Origin: Geodermatophilus sp. DSM 45219
GTDB lineage: Bacteria; Actinomycetota; Actinomycetes; Mycobacteriales; Geodermatophilaceae
DNA length: 64,000 nt
Reading direction: 5' to 3'
Assembly: GCF_900104025.1 (NCBI RefSeq)
Contig: NZ_FNIQ01000002.1
Coordinates: 372,001 to 436,000 of the forward strand
Part shown: piece after piece, positions 27,119-36,196 of the stretch
Numbering within the stretch: the stretch's first letter is position 1
Layout of the letters: every line of letters starts with the position of its first letter
The notes under the pieces: model-generated
Seen by the model: the letters and a program-made list of their open reading frames with translations, nothing else
Told to the model about the DNA's origin: nothing
Database searches by the model: none
Translations under genes and position numbers: made by a program

Positions 27119-28375
27119 CTACCGGTCGGACCGCTCCCCCGCCGGCGCCGACACGCTCGACGCCGGGCGGGCACCGCGCGCAGGGGGCTCGACGCCGGCC
27201 CGGGCCGGCCAGCCGAGCAGCGCGGCGACCGCCCCGAGGACGGCGACAGCGCCGAGCAGCGCCACGCACCCGCCCCAGCCGGCAACGTCGAACAGCGGCG
27301 CCGGGGCGACCGCGCCGACGCCCCCGCCCGCGTAGTAGCAGGTCAGGTACAGCCCGACGGCGCTCGACCGGGCCCGGCCGGCACCCGCCGCCGCCTGCGC
27401 GGTGGCACAGGTCTGGGCGGCGAACACCCCGGTGCAGGAGGCCGCCAGCCCGGCGACGACGGCCGGGGTCGCCGGCACCAGGGTCAGCGCCAGGCCGCCC
27501 AGCACGACCCCCGTGGCCAGCACCAGCACCACCCGGCGGCCGACGCGCGACACCAGCCGGCCGGTCAGCGGCGTGACGACGACGGCGACCAGGAAGACCG
27601 CGAACACCGCTCCGACCTCGGCGGTGCCCAGGCCGAACGGCGGCCCGGACAGGTGCAGCCCGGCGTAGGTGAACGCGCCGACCTGCACGAAGAGCACCGA
27701 CGCGCCCAGCAGGCAGGTGCCGATCAGCCGCCGGTCGCGCAGCTGCCCGCCGATGCCGCGCACCCCCGCCAGCAGGCCGGGCGAGGGCCGGAAGCGCTGC
27801 TCCCGCGGCAGCCAGGCCGCGACCGCGCCCAGCACGAGCAGCAGGACGGCGGCCAGCGCGACGAACGACGCCCGCCAGCCCAGCGGCTCGGCGACCGCGC
27901 CGGACAGGAACCGGCCGAGGAAGCCGCCGAACGCCGTCCCCGAGACGTACAGCGCGTTGACCGCCGCGGAGCGCGGGCCGGCGACCTCTTCCGCCACGTA
28001 GGCCACCGCCACCGCGAACACGAACGGCACGGCCAGCCCCTGCGCCGCGCGGGCGGCCAGCAGCGCCGGGAGGGCCGGCGCCGCCGCGCAGGCGAGGGTG
28101 GCCAGCACCGTCGCGGCGATGGCCGCCAGCATCACCCGCTTGCGGCCCAGCCGGTCGGACACCGCCCCGGCGAACGGCGCGCCCACCGCGACGCCCAGGG
28201 CGGTGGCGCTCACCGTCCAGGCGGCGCCGGTCGCGGACACGTCCAGGTCGGCGGCGAGCGCGGGCAGCAGCGGCTGCGTCGAGTAGATCGTCAGCAGCGC
28301 GGACAGGCCGAGCAGGAAGACCGCGGCCGACCCGCCGACCGTCGTCCCCCGCGCCACCGGCCCAGCGCACCACAC
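27119..28375 (-). CDS. MFS transporter, 12-helix exporter type
   Basis: The 418-residue protein has twelve helices. The loop motif between helices 2 and 3 is GAVSDRLGRKRVM, and LYVSGTAFGGFLGRFLSG lies in helices 5-6, as in YnfM and sugar or drug efflux relatives. A proline/arginine-rich tail (about 390-418) ends it. The start is uncertain: GTG 28375 or the GTG at 28357 give a 6-residue difference. It may export the product of the monooxygenase next to it; that is inference from position only. Confidence 0.88.
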   Translation of the reverse strand: MWCAGPVARGTTVGGSAAVFLLGLSALLTIYSTQPLLPALAADLDVSATGAAWTVSATALGVAVGAPFAGAVSDRLGRKRVMLAAIAATVLATLACAAAPALPALLAARAAQGLAVPFVFAVAVAYVAEEVAGPRSAAVNALYVSGTAFGGFLGRFLSGAVAEPLGWRASFVALAAVLLLVLGAVAAWLPREQRFRPSPGLLAGVRGIGGQLRDRRLIGTCLLGASVLFVQVGAFTYAGLHLSGPPFGLGTAEVGAVFAVFLVAVVVTPLTGRLVSRVGRRVVLVLATGVVLGGLALTLVPATPAVVAGLAASCTGVFAAQTCATAQAAAGAGRARSSAVGLYLTCYYAGGGVGAVAPAPLFDVAGWGGCVALLGAVAVLGAVAALLGWPARAGVEPPARGARPASSVSAPAGERSDR

Positions 28376-28400
28376 CGGGCCGGCGACGCGGGGGCCGGGT

Positions 28401-28820
28401 TCAGTGAGCGTGCTCCGGCGCGTGCGGGTGTCCGGACACCGGGACGACGATCGCCTCCTGGGTGCTGCGGGCCACGACCATCTCCACCGGCTCGGTGTCG
28501 CTGGCGTTCTGCTCCCAGTGCACGATGCCCGGCGGGATGAACACGAAGTCGCCGGCCCGGGCTTCCCGGACGTCGTCCAGCCGGTCCCCCACCCACCAGC
28601 GGGTCACGCCGCTGATGACGTAGATCGCCGTCTCGGACTCGCCGTGGTGGTGGACGCCGGTCTTCCCGCCCGGCTCGAGGACGGCGTAGCCCATCCACAT
28701 CCGCTGCGAGCCGGTGATCCCGGCGGACACCGCCGCGAAGCGCTGCAGCCCGGGCGTCTGCGCCGTCCCCGGGTCGCGCTCCTCGGGGCCGACGACCCGC
28801 ACGTCGAGGGACTCGGCCAT
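28401..28820 (-). CDS. Cupin-domain protein
   Basis: This 139-residue single-cupin protein carries the metal-binding pattern in [17 protein letters not shown] (His, His, Glu) and [10 protein letters not shown] (second His). Such small cupins are metal-dependent enzymes or sensors. ATG 28820 lies one base after the stop of the upstream ABM monooxygenase, so the two are coupled. The C-terminus is His-rich ([10 protein letters not shown]), which might hold extra metal. Confidence 0.87.
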   Translation of the reverse strand: MAESLDVRVVGPEERDPGTAQTPGLQRFAAVSAGITGSQRMWMGYAVLEPGGKTGVHHHGESETAIYVISGVTRWWVGDRLDDVREARAGDFVFIPPGIVHWEQNASDTEPVEMVVARSTQEAIVVPVSGHPHAPEHAH

Positions 28821-28821
28821 C

Positions 28822-29142
28822 TCAGGCGATCCGGCGGAGCCGGTTGATGGTCAGGCCCTGCTCGTCGAGCAACTCCTCCAGCCGGCCGGCGAACTCGACC
28901 AGGTGCGGGGTCTGCAGGTGCGCGTCGAGGTGCGCAGCCGTCTCCCAGTTCTCGTAGAAGAAGAAGGTGCCCGCCTGCTCGACCGACTCGTGCAGGTCGT
29001 AGTTGACGTAGCCCGCCTCCTGGCTCGTCGGCTCGACCAGGGACGTCAGCGCCGCGCGCAGCCGGTCCTCCTGCCCCGGCTTCGCGCGCATGTGGGCGAT
29101 GACCGTGAGCAGGTCCCGGCGGTCGTCGGTGGGGGTGGGCAT
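28822..29142 (-). CDS. Putative quinol monooxygenase (ABM domain)
   Basis: The 106-residue protein has the ferredoxin-like ABM fold: [48 protein letters not shown] and a C-terminal helix. YgiN and ActVA-Orf6 are relatives that oxidise quinols without a cofactor. It starts at 29142 and is followed one base later by the cupin gene. It is divergent from the maltokinase-cap-like gene over 85 bases. Confidence 0.87.
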   Translation of the reverse strand: MPTPTDDRRDLLTVIAHMRAKPGQEDRLRAALTSLVEPTSQEAGYVNYDLHESVEQAGTFFFYENWETAAHLDAHLQTPHLVEFAGRLEELLDEQGLTINRLRRIA

Positions 29143-29215
29143 CCGCGTCTCCTCTCGACCGGCGGCGTCCCGATCGGACGGCCGCCATCAGATGGTGGGA
29201 CATGTACCACTGGCC

Positions 29216-29221
29216 TAGCGT
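29216..29221 (+). promoter_or_regulatory. TAGCGT -10 hexamer, leaderless start for 29228
   Basis: TAGCGT lies 6 bases before ATG 29228; no ribosome site is visible. The 85-base divergent region also contains an imperfect palindrome around ACATGT at 29200-29205. Confidence 0.45.
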
Positions 29222-29227
29222 CGACGC

Positions 29228-29845
29228 ATGGCGATCATCCACCGGGCCGACCTGCGACCGTCCAAGCTCGAGCTGGTCGCCGGCTGGCTGCCGTCCCGCC
29301 CGTGGGGCGTCGCGGCCGGACCGGAGCAGGTGGCCGCCTACCGCTTCGACGACCCGGCCGGCGAGGTGGGCACCGAGACGTTCGTGCTGCGGGCCGGCGA
29401 CACCCTGCTGCACGTGCCGCTGACCTACCGCGGCGCGCCCGTGCCCGAGCTGGCGGAGCACCTGGTGGGGACGACGGAGCACTCGGTGCTCGGCCGGCGC
29501 TGGTGCTACGACGCCTGCGCCGACCCGGTCTACCTCGCCGCACTGGCCGAGGTCGTCCTCACCGGCCGCCCGCAGGCCGAGGAGCTCGTCGTCACCGACG
29601 GGACGCCGGAGCGCCGCGACCCGAGCGCCCGGGTGACCGGCAGCGGGACGGCGGCGGGCGTCGGGCCGCTCGGTACCCCCGTCGTCGCCGACTCCGCCGA
29701 CGCGACGACCGTGCGCGCCGGCGACATCGAGCTCGTCGTCCGCCGGGTCCTGGACGCCACCGCGACGGCTCCCGGTGCGACGCTCACCGGGACCTGGGCC
29801 GGGCAGTCCCAGCCGGTGCTGCTGGCCACCGCCCGCCGTGTCTAG
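29228..29845 (+). CDS. Maltokinase N-terminal cap-like domain protein
   Basis: The 205-residue protein begins [20 protein letters not shown] and contains [33 protein letters not shown], here described only by its ends LTYRGAP and VLGRRW; this is the cap domain found at the N-terminus of actinobacterial maltokinase but as a free-standing protein. The kinase domain is absent. Stand-alone copies are common in actinobacteria, and their role is not known. It overlaps the LLM oxidoreductase gene on the other strand by four bases at the 3' end. Confidence 0.75.
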   Translation: MAIIHRADLRPSKLELVAGWLPSRPWGVAAGPEQVAAYRFDDPAGEVGTETFVLRAGDTLLHVPLTYRGAPVPELAEHLVGTTEHSVLGRRWCYDACADPVYLAALAEVVLTGRPQAEELVVTDGTPERRDPSARVTGSGTAAGVGPLGTPVVADSADATTVRAGDIELVVRRVLDATATAPGATLTGTWAGQSQPVLLATARRV

Positions 29846-30870
29846 GCGTCCGCCACCTTCGGGGCCACCGCTGTCCCGAGCAGCTCGATGCCGCGCAGCA
29901 GGTCCGCGTGCGCCAGCCGCGGGTTGGTCATCTGGATGGAGACGCGGTCGACCCCGCCGAGCTGCTCGGAGACCCGGCGCAGCTTGTCGGCCACGGTGTC
30001 CGGGTCGCCCATGAAGAAGGCGCCGTTCGGCCCGCTCGTCGCGTCGAACTGCGCCCGCGTCGGGTGCGCGAAGCCGCGCTCCCGGGAGATCTTCGCGAAC
30101 ATCTCGTGCCAGCCGGGGTAGATCGTGTCGGCGGCGGCCTGCGCGCTCTCCGCGACGTAGCCGAACACGTGCAGGCCCACCTGCAGCCGCGACGGGTCGT
30201 GCCCGGCCTGGGCCCCGGCCCGGCGGTAGAGGTCGACCAGCGGGCCGAACTGCCGCGGCTCGCCGCCGATGATCGCCACCATCAGCGGCAGGCCGAGCAG
30301 CCCGGCGCGGACGAAGGACTCCGGCGTCCCGCCGACACCGACCCAGATCGGCAGCGGGTCCTGCAGCGGCCGGGGGTGGACGCCCTGCCCGGTGAGGGCG
30401 GGGCGGTGCCGCCCCGACCAGGTCACCTCCTCGGAGTCCCGCAGCCGCAGCAGCAGGTCCAGCTTCTCCTCGAACAGCGAGTCGTAGTCCGCGAGCGACA
30501 GCCCGAACAGCGGGAACGCCTCGACGAACGAGCCGCGGCCCACCACCAGGTCGACGCGACCCCGCGAGATCAGGTCCAGCGTGGCGAACTGCTGGAAGAC
30601 CCGGACCGGGTCGGCGGCGCTGAGCACGGTGACCGCGCTGCCGAGCCGGATGCGCGAGGTCCGCGCGGCCGCCGCACCCAGGATCACCGGCGGCGCGGAG
30701 TCGTAGTACTCGGGCCGGTGGTGCTCGCCGATGCCGAAGGAGTACAGGCCGACCTCGTCGGCGAGGGCGATCTCCTCGAGCAGGTGCGCCATCCGCTCCT
30801 CGGGACCGATGAGCCGCTCGGTCGAGGGGTCGGTCACCGCTGCGACGAAGCTGTCGACGCCGATGTGCAC
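29842..30870 (-). CDS. LLM-class flavin-dependent oxidoreductase
   Basis: The 342-residue enzyme has the bacterial luciferase-like TIM barrel: N-terminal [25 protein letters not shown] (group 1 signature with EHH), [18 protein letters not shown] and [12 protein letters not shown]. It would oxidise a substrate with FMNH2 and O2 or, in F420 relatives, with F420. EHH near the N-terminus favours the FMN group. It starts at ATG 30870; the upstream 385 bases to the MFS gene hold no gene that I can support. Confidence 0.9.
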   Translation of the reverse strand: MHIGVDSFVAAVTDPSTERLIGPEERMAHLLEEIALADEVGLYSFGIGEHHRPEYYDSAPPVILGAAAARTSRIRLGSAVTVLSAADPVRVFQQFATLDLISRGRVDLVVGRGSFVEAFPLFGLSLADYDSLFEEKLDLLLRLRDSEEVTWSGRHRPALTGQGVHPRPLQDPLPIWVGVGGTPESFVRAGLLGLPLMVAIIGGEPRQFGPLVDLYRRAGAQAGHDPSRLQVGLHVFGYVAESAQAAADTIYPGWHEMFAKISRERGFAHPTRAQFDATSGPNGAFFMGDPDTVADKLRRVSEQLGGVDRVSIQMTNPRLAHADLLRGIELLGTAVAPKVADA

Positions 30871-31255
30871 GGGTGTCCTCCAGGGGTCGGGGCCGCCACC
30901 GGCGACGGTCCAGTGCTCAACCAGTCAAGCAGGTGGGCCGACGACCTCCTCGTCCCCGTCGGCGTGGTGCGCGCGCAGGCACCCCGACCACCCCACCGAC
31001 GTCGTCGGCGGCGACCGGCCGCACCTCCTCCTCGGCGTGTCCCCCCGCACGCCCCGGCGTGTTCCCATCCCTCGCGTCCATCGCGCCTGACGGGGGTTGC
31101 GCGGCTCCCGCACGGCTCCCCATGCTCCGCCGGTCCGGCACGACCTGCTTCCGATCAGCGTCTGGAGCCCGCATGCCGCCAGCACGAGATCGACCGGGGA
31201 CCGCGCGACCCCCCTCCAGTCCCGGGCGCGGTCGGAAGGCCGCTCGAGGAACCGC
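30871..31255. other. Intergenic region between divergent genes, nothing assigned
   Basis: The 385 bases between the LLM oxidoreductase and the MFS gene have no supported ORF, no repeat and no clear promoter hexamers. GAGGA at 31246-31250 is the ribosome site of the MFS gene. Confidence 0.5.
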
Positions 31256-33952
31256 ATGAGCCGGCGCAGCGGCACCGACGGGACCGGGCACGCGGGGGGC
31301 GCCGTCCCCGGCTCCGCGGACGGCGTCTTCACCCACCGGCAGGTCCTGACCGTCCTGGCCGGGTTGATGGCCGCGATGTTCCTCGCGGCCCTCGACCAGA
31401 CGATCGTGGCGACCGCGATCCGCACCATCGCCGACGACCTCGACGGCTTCTCCCTGCAGGCCTGGGCGACCACCGCCTTCCTCATCACCTCGACGATCTC
31501 CACACCGCTGTACGGCAAGCTCTCCGACGTCTACGGGCGGCGGCCGCTGTACCTGTTCGCGATCTCGGTGTTCATCGGCGGCTCGGTGTGCTGCGGCGTG
31601 GTGGACTCGATGTACCAGCTGGCGGCCGCCCGGGCGGTACAGGGCGTGGGCGCCGGCGGGCTGATGTCGCTGGCGCTGGCGATCATCGGCGACATGGTCC
31701 CGCCCCGGGAGCGCTCCCGCTACCAGGGCTACACGATGGCCGTCTGGGGCAGCTCCAGCGTGCTGGGCCCGGTCCTCGGCGGCTTCCTGGCCGGCCAGGG
31801 GTCCCTGCTCGGCGTCGACGGGTGGCGCTGGATCTTCCTGGTCAACGTCCCCCTGGGGGCGCTGGCGTTCGCCGTCGTCTTCCGCGTGCTGCACCTGCCG
31901 CACGAGCGGCGCGAGCACCGCATCGACTGGCCGGGCGCGCTGGCGCTGGCCACCTGCGCCGTACCGCTGCTGGTCGTCGCCGAGCGGGGCCGCGGATGGG
32001 GCTGGACCTCACCGGCGGCGCTGGCCTGCTACGCGCTCGGCGCGGTCGGGCTGGTCTGGTTCGTGCTGGCCGAGCGGGCCCACGGCGAGGACGCGCTGCT
32101 CCCGCTGCGGCTGTTCCGGGTCCGCAGCTTCACCGTCACCGCCCTGGGCAGCGTCGTCCTGGGCGCGGGCATGTTCGGCGGCCTGCTGCTGATCCCGCAG
32201 TACCTGCAGATCGTGCACGGCTCCAGCGCGACCGTCGCGGGCCTGCAGATGCTCCCGCTCGTCGCCGGGATCATGGCCGGCGCGGCGAGCTCGGGGATCG
32301 CGATCTCGAGGACCGGCCGGTACCGGGCCTTCCCGCTTCTCGGCACGGTGCTGATGGCCGCCGGCCTGGTCTCGCTGTCCCTCGTCATGGGGACCAACAC
32401 CCCCTACGGGCTGTTCGTGCCGTTCATGGCCCTGTTCGGCGTCGGTGTCGGCTTCACCTTCCAGCCGGTCGTCGTCGCGGTGCAGAACGCCGTCTCCCCG
32501 CGGGAGATCGGCGTGGCCACCTCGTCGGTGGCCTTCTTCCGCCAGACGGGGGCCACCGTGGGCGCGGCGGCGTTCCTCTCGCTGCTGTTCACCCGGCTGC
32601 CCCTGGAGATCGACGGCGCCGTGCGGGACGCCGTCCGCGCCGACCCCGGCCTGGCGCCCGGGCTGGAGACGCTCGACGGGGTCGGCGACGACCTCTCCGA
32701 CACCTCCTTCGTCCAGCAGCTGCCCGACGCGATCGCCGAGCCGTTCCGCGTCGGCTTCTCCAGCTCCGTCGACCTGGTGCTGCTCGTCGTCGCCGGGGTG
32801 GTGGCGGTCGGTGCCGTCGTCTTCCTGTTCCTGCCGCAGCTGGCGCTGTCCACCCAGTCCGGTATCCAGGCCCGGCTGAGCGCCGCCCGCGCAGCCGGCG
32901 CCCCGGCCGTGGCGGCTCCCCCGCCGCCCGCCGTCCGGGCGGCGGTGCGCCCGCCCCGGCGGCGCCTCCCCGGCACGGAACGCCTGGTGGCCGGCACTGC
33001 CGCGCTCGGGATCGCGCTGGGCCTCGGCGGGATCGTCCTGGGTCCCCCCGCCCTCGTGACCGGCGGGACCGGTGGGGCCACGACGGGGCCCGGGGTCGAG
33101 GCGCTGCCGCCTGTTGTTGCTCCGCCCGGCCCGGCTCCCGGGACGGGCTCGGACGGACCGGGCCTGTCGGCTCCGGACGGCGGCGAGGCCGACGGGACGC
33201 CGCGGTCGACGCCGCAACGGTCTGCCGCCGCACCCGGGGACGCTGCGGCGACCCCGCCTGCGCCCACCACGCGGACAACGGCCCCGGCGCCCATGACGGG
33301 GACGACCGCGCCCGAGGTGTCCGGCGGGTCCGGCGCCACGAGCACCGGTCCGACGAGCACCGGTCCGACGAGCGCCGGCCCGACGAGCACCGGTCCGACG
33401 AGCACCGGTCCGACGAGCACCGGTCCGACGAGCACCGGCCCGACGAGCGCCGGGACCACGGGCTCGGGCGTCACCGGCTCCGTTGCGGGTCAGCCCAGCG
33501 CCACGAGTCCCGGGACCAGCAGCTCCGCGCCGAGCCTGTCCAGCGCAGCGGCCGTTCCCGCGCCGGCCGGTACGCCGACGCCGACCCCCAGCCCCACACC
33601 GAGCCCGACCCCGAGCCCCACACCGAGCCCGACCCCGACGCCGACCCTCAGCCCCACACCGACGCCCAGCCCCACACCGACGCCCAGCCCCACACCGACC
33701 CCCACACCGAGCCCGACCCCCAGCCCCACACCGACGCCCAGCCCGAGCCCCACACCGAGCCCGACCCCGACGCCGTCACCCAGCCCCGCACCGACGCCGT
33801 CACCCAGCCCCGCACCGAGCCCCAGCGCGACCCCGAGCTCCAGCCCGACAGCGACCTCCGTCCCGACACCCACTCAGGGGTCGACGACCGCGCCGACGCC
33901 CACCGCGACCGCCGCACCGACGGGGACCGGCACGACCACGGCCACCCCCTGA
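31256..33952 (+). CDS. DHA2-type MFS transporter fused to an extra helix and a Pro/Thr/Ser-rich tail
   Basis: The 898-residue protein is a 14-helix drug exporter type (residues about 25-540): [20 protein letters not shown] (motif D1), [14 protein letters not shown] (motif A), [13 protein letters not shown] (motif C region). A basic linker ([12 protein letters not shown] to RPPRRRLPG) leads to a 15th helix at about 577-597 ([20 protein letters not shown]). About 300 residues of low-complexity sequence follow: eight STGPT-like units, then long PTPSP runs. Since DHA2 C-termini are cytoplasmic, the extra helix would place the tail outside, where it could span the wall or be O-mannosylated. ATG 31256 has a good ribosome site; longer frames upstream lack support. 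Confidence 0.87.
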   Translation: MSRRSGTDGTGHAGGAVPGSADGVFTHRQVLTVLAGLMAAMFLAALDQTIVATAIRTIADDLDGFSLQAWATTAFLITSTISTPLYGKLSDVYGRRPLYLFAISVFIGGSVCCGVVDSMYQLAAARAVQGVGAGGLMSLALAIIGDMVPPRERSRYQGYTMAVWGSSSVLGPVLGGFLAGQGSLLGVDGWRWIFLVNVPLGALAFAVVFRVLHLPHERREHRIDWPGALALATCAVPLLVVAERGRGWGWTSPAALACYALGAVGLVWFVLAERAHGEDALLPLRLFRVRSFTVTALGSVVLGAGMFGGLLLIPQYLQIVHGSSATVAGLQMLPLVAGIMAGAASSGIAISRTGRYRAFPLLGTVLMAAGLVSLSLVMGTNTPYGLFVPFMALFGVGVGFTFQPVVVAVQNAVSPREIGVATSSVAFFRQTGATVGAAAFLSLLFTRLPLEIDGAVRDAVRADPGLAPGLETLDGVGDDLSDTSFVQQLPDAIAEPFRVGFSSSVDLVLLVVAGVVAVGAVVFLFLPQLALSTQSGIQARLSAARAAGAPAVAAPPPPAVRAAVRPPRRRLPGTERLVAGTAALGIALGLGGIVLGPPALVTGGTGGATTGPGVEALPPVVAPPGPAPGTGSDGPGLSAPDGGEADGTPRSTPQRSAAAPGDAAATPPAPTTRTTAPAPMTGTTAPEVSGGSGATSTGPTSTGPTSAGPTSTGPTSTGPTSTGPTSTGPTSAGTTGSGVTGSVAGQPSATSPGTSSSAPSLSSAAAVPAPAGTPTPTPSPTPSPTPSPTPSPTPTPTLSPTPTPSPTPTPSPTPTPTPSPTPSPTPTPSPSPTPSPTPTPSPSPAPTPSPSPAPSPSATPSSSPTATSVPTPTQGSTTAPTPTATAAPTGTGTTTATP
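33341..33460 (+). repeat. 15-bp tandem repeat, eight units, in frame
   Basis: AGCACCGGTCCGACG repeats from 33341; units 1, 2, 4, 5 and 6 are identical, 3 and 7 differ by one or two bases, and unit 8 is degenerate. Each encodes STGPT or SAGPT. Such a minisatellite can change length by slippage without losing frame. Confidence 0.9.
33571..33850 (+). repeat. Degenerate PTPSP-coding repeat
   Basis: Short C-rich units (CCCACACCGAGCCCGACC and variants) repeat irregularly over about 280 bases and encode alternating Pro-Thr and Pro-Ser in the tail of the MFS fusion. Confidence 0.8.
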
Positions 33953-34054
33953 CCGTTCGGCGGCGGCAGGCACCCCGTGCCGGATCCGTCGCACCCCGGC
34001 GCTACCGTGCCGTGACCGAGCGCACACCCGTACCGACCAGGAGGTCCCGCGCCG

Positions 34055-34373
34055 GTCGACCCGCACATCGCCGGGCTGCTCGGCGTGCTCGCCGCGAGCG
34101 GCGTGCCACCCGTGCACGAGGGAGCGGCCCCCGCCTGTCGCCGCTGCACGCCGCCGACCTGACCGGGCTGCCGCCCGCGGTGGTCGTCACCGCCGAGTAC
34201 GACCCGATGCGCGACGAGGGCGAGGCCTACGGCGCGGGGCCGGCGTCCCGGTGGAGGTCACCCGCTACGACGGGATGGTCCACGGCTCCTTCGCCGTGGG
34301 GGCGGTGTCCCCGGCGGCGCAGGCGGGCGTGGACGAGAGCTGCGCCCGCTCCGGGGAACTGCTGCGCTGTTGA
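34055..34373 (+). pseudogene. Remnant of an alpha/beta hydrolase (esterase/lipase) gene
   Basis: Three frames carry matching pieces. [19 protein letters not shown] (from 34055) is the usual N-terminus of actinobacterial esterases. From about 34135 another frame reads [18 protein letters not shown] and [16 protein letters not shown], the strand before the catalytic Asp. From about 34245 a third frame gives [17 protein letters not shown] with the catalytic His region. The oxyanion HGGG and nucleophile GDSAGG parts are missing, so roughly 200 codons were deleted and one or more indels followed. Its ribosome site AGGAGG lies at 34039-34044. It is not functional. Confidence 0.75.
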
Positions 34374-34406
34374 GCCTCCGGGACCGCCGCCGCTCCGGGA
34401 CGCGTT

Positions 34407-34961
34407 TCAGGCGGCGGCGTACCGGGAGTACGTGATGCCGCTGCGGAAGGCGCGGGACTCGACCAGCCGGAGCCGGGCCGCCGCGGTCCCGTCGGGGAAC
34501 AGCCGGCGACCGCGGCCCTGCACGACGGGGTAGGCGAACAGCCGGTACTCGTCGACCAGGCCGGCGCCGATCAGCGTGTGGCAGAGGGAGATGCTGCCGG
34601 TGACCACGATGTCGGCGCCGGGCTGCTCCTTGAGCGCCCGCACCTGCACGACCGGGTCGCCGGACAGCACGGTGGTGTGCTGCCAGCCGGGCTCGGTGAG
34701 GGTCCGCGACACGACGTACTTCGGCACCGCGTCGAGGTAGGCGCTGATGCCGGTGGTGTCGTCCTCGCGCGCCGGCCAGTAGCCGCGGAGGTCCTCGAAG
34801 GTGCGCCGGCCGACGAGGAACGCGTCGGAGCGCTGGTCCTGGCGGTGCACCTCCTCGAGCAGGTCGGCGCCGTCCGCCTGGCCCTGCGGGTCGAACCAGT
34901 CGTCGAGCATCTCCACCGCGCCGTCGACCGTGGTGTTCTGCGTGATCGCGAGCGTGCGCAT
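34407..34961 (-). CDS. Dihydrofolate reductase-family (RibD C-terminal) protein
   Basis: The 184-residue protein has the DHFR-like fold used by RibD-C proteins: N-terminal [46 protein letters not shown] and [25 protein letters not shown] binding is probable. Free-standing members are abundant in actinobacteria and mostly uncharacterised. ATG 34961 is preceded by GGGAGG; the longer open frame upstream belongs to the antisense of the DUF6221 gene. Confidence 0.9.
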   Translation of the reverse strand: MRTLAITQNTTVDGAVEMLDDWFDPQGQADGADLLEEVHRQDQRSDAFLVGRRTFEDLRGYWPAREDDTTGISAYLDAVPKYVVSRTLTEPGWQHTTVLSGDPVVQVRALKEQPGADIVVTGSISLCHTLIGAGLVDEYRLFAYPVVQGRGRRLFPDGTAAARLRLVESRAFRSGITYSRYAAA

Positions 34962-35019
34962 GCCGCCTCCCAGGGGTCGTCGCAGGAAGGACCCGCCGGG
35001 CGGGCCGGACTCATCGGCC

Positions 35020-35421
35020 TCAGGGGCGCCAGGCCGGCCGGTAGTCCGGGTGCGCGGCGTGCGGGAGGGCGAGCAGCGCCAGGGTGAGCGCGGCGAGCTG
35101 GTGCCGGTCGGTGGGCGCGAGCGGGAGGTCCAGCCCCTCCGGCCGCGCGCCGAGCACGTGCAGGTCCGGAGCCGCGTCGCGGCAGGCGAGCACCAGCCGG
35201 CGCCGCGCCGCGCAGTCGGCGAGCGCCCGCGCCGGGTCGTGGTGGGCGGCGTGCGCGGCGGCGTCCACCGGGAGGTCCCCCAGGAGGCCGCCGTCCCACT
35301 CCGGGCGGCCGGTCGCCGCCGCGGCGGCGGCCGCGAGCCGCTGGTCCTCGGCGATCCGGGCCAGCAGGAAGCCGTCGAGGTCGGGTTCGCCGTCGGGCTG
35401 CAGGCCGGGCTCGGCGTCCAT
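35020..35421 (-). CDS. DUF6221-like protein
   Basis: The 133-residue soluble protein shows the pattern of this actinobacterial family: DLDGFLLARIAEDQRLAAAA near the start, HHDPARALADCAARRRLV in the middle and LLALPHAAHPDYRPAW at the end. No catalytic residues are known for the family. It lies 58 bases upstream of the DHFR-like gene on the same strand and is divergent from the ABC ATPase gene. Confidence 0.75.
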   Translation of the reverse strand: MDAEPGLQPDGEPDLDGFLLARIAEDQRLAAAAAAATGRPEWDGGLLGDLPVDAAAHAAHHDPARALADCAARRRLVLACRDAAPDLHVLGARPEGLDLPLAPTDRHQLAALTLALLALPHAAHPDYRPAWRP

Positions 35422-35479
35422 GTCGCCATCCTCCGCCCGGCGCGGGCGCGCCGGAACCGGTCGCCGCCTCGCGGCGCCC

Positions 35480-35485
35480 TAGGGT
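35480..35485 (+). promoter_or_regulatory. TAGGGT -10 hexamer before the ABC ATPase gene
   Basis: TAGGGT lies 9 bases before ATG 35495; no ribosome site is seen, so transcription may be leaderless or nearly so. Confidence 0.35.
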
Positions 35486-35494
35486 GGACCGGCC

Positions 35495-36193
35495 ATGCGG
35501 AACCCCATCGGATCGTTCGACCTGCTCGTCGCGGAGGAGCTGTCGGTGGGGCACGGCGGCACCCCGGTCTGCGCACAGGTGGACCTGCGCCTGGCACCCG
35601 GCCGCGCGCTCGCCGTCGTCGGCCCGAACGGCTCGGGCAAGTCCACGCTTCTGCGCACCCTGGTCGGCCTGCTGGAGCCGCTGGCCGGCATCGTGGCGTT
35701 CGACGGCTCCCCGGTGGACGAGCGGTCGGCCGGGTTCCGCCGAGACGTCGCCGCCGTGCTGGACGACGACGCGTTCTTCGCCTCCCTCACCGGCCGCGAG
35801 CACCTGCTGCTGACCGCGCGGGGCCACGGCGTGGCCGGCCCGGAGGACGCCGTCGACACGGAGGTCGCGGCGTTCGGGCTGGCCGGGCGGGCCGACGCGC
35901 TGCCCTCGGCGCTGTCGTCGGGCCAGCGGCGGCGGCTGGCGCTGGCGGCCGCTTTCGTCCGCCCGGCCCGGCTGCTGGTGCTCGACGAGCCCGAGCGCCG
36001 GCTCGACGCCGGCATGCGGGCCCGGCTGGCCGCCCGGCTCGCGGCGCTGCGGGACGCCGGCACGGCCGTCCTCCTCGCCAGCCACGACGCCGACGTGGTC
36101 GGGACGGTCGCCGACGAGGTCCTCGTGGTGGACGACGACGCCTGCCGGCTGCTCGACCCGGCCGAGGCCGCCGGCCGGATCGCGGAGCTCTGA
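35495..36193 (+). CDS. ABC transporter ATP-binding protein
   Basis: The 232-residue ATPase has Walker A GPNGSGKST, a Q-loop region, signature LSSGQRRRLALA, Walker B LLVLDEP, D-loop and the H-loop in LLASHDADVV. It energises a membrane partner, most likely the DUF6297 protein three bases downstream. No substrate-binding protein is nearby, so this is probably an exporter. ATG 35495 lies just after a -10-like hexamer. Confidence 0.92.
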   Translation: MRNPIGSFDLLVAEELSVGHGGTPVCAQVDLRLAPGRALAVVGPNGSGKSTLLRTLVGLLEPLAGIVAFDGSPVDERSAGFRRDVAAVLDDDAFFASLTGREHLLLTARGHGVAGPEDAVDTEVAAFGLAGRADALPSALSSGQRRRLALAAAFVRPARLLVLDEPERRLDAGMRARLAARLAALRDAGTAVLLASHDADVVGTVADEVLVVDDDACRLLDPAEAAGRIAEL

Positions 36194-36196
36194 GCC

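Noticed and set aside
29195-29212. Operator around ACATGT in the divergent region
   Set aside because: Outside the central six bases only four of six positions pair; too weak for a separate call.
33341-33850. Possible CRISPR array
   Set aside because: The units are adjacent 15-bp and shorter repeats without spacers, in frame with the MFS gene.
28714-34533. A 1939-codon open frame on the plus strand
   Set aside because: It crosses several convincing genes on both strands and has no domain; it is an effect of the scarcity of stop codons.
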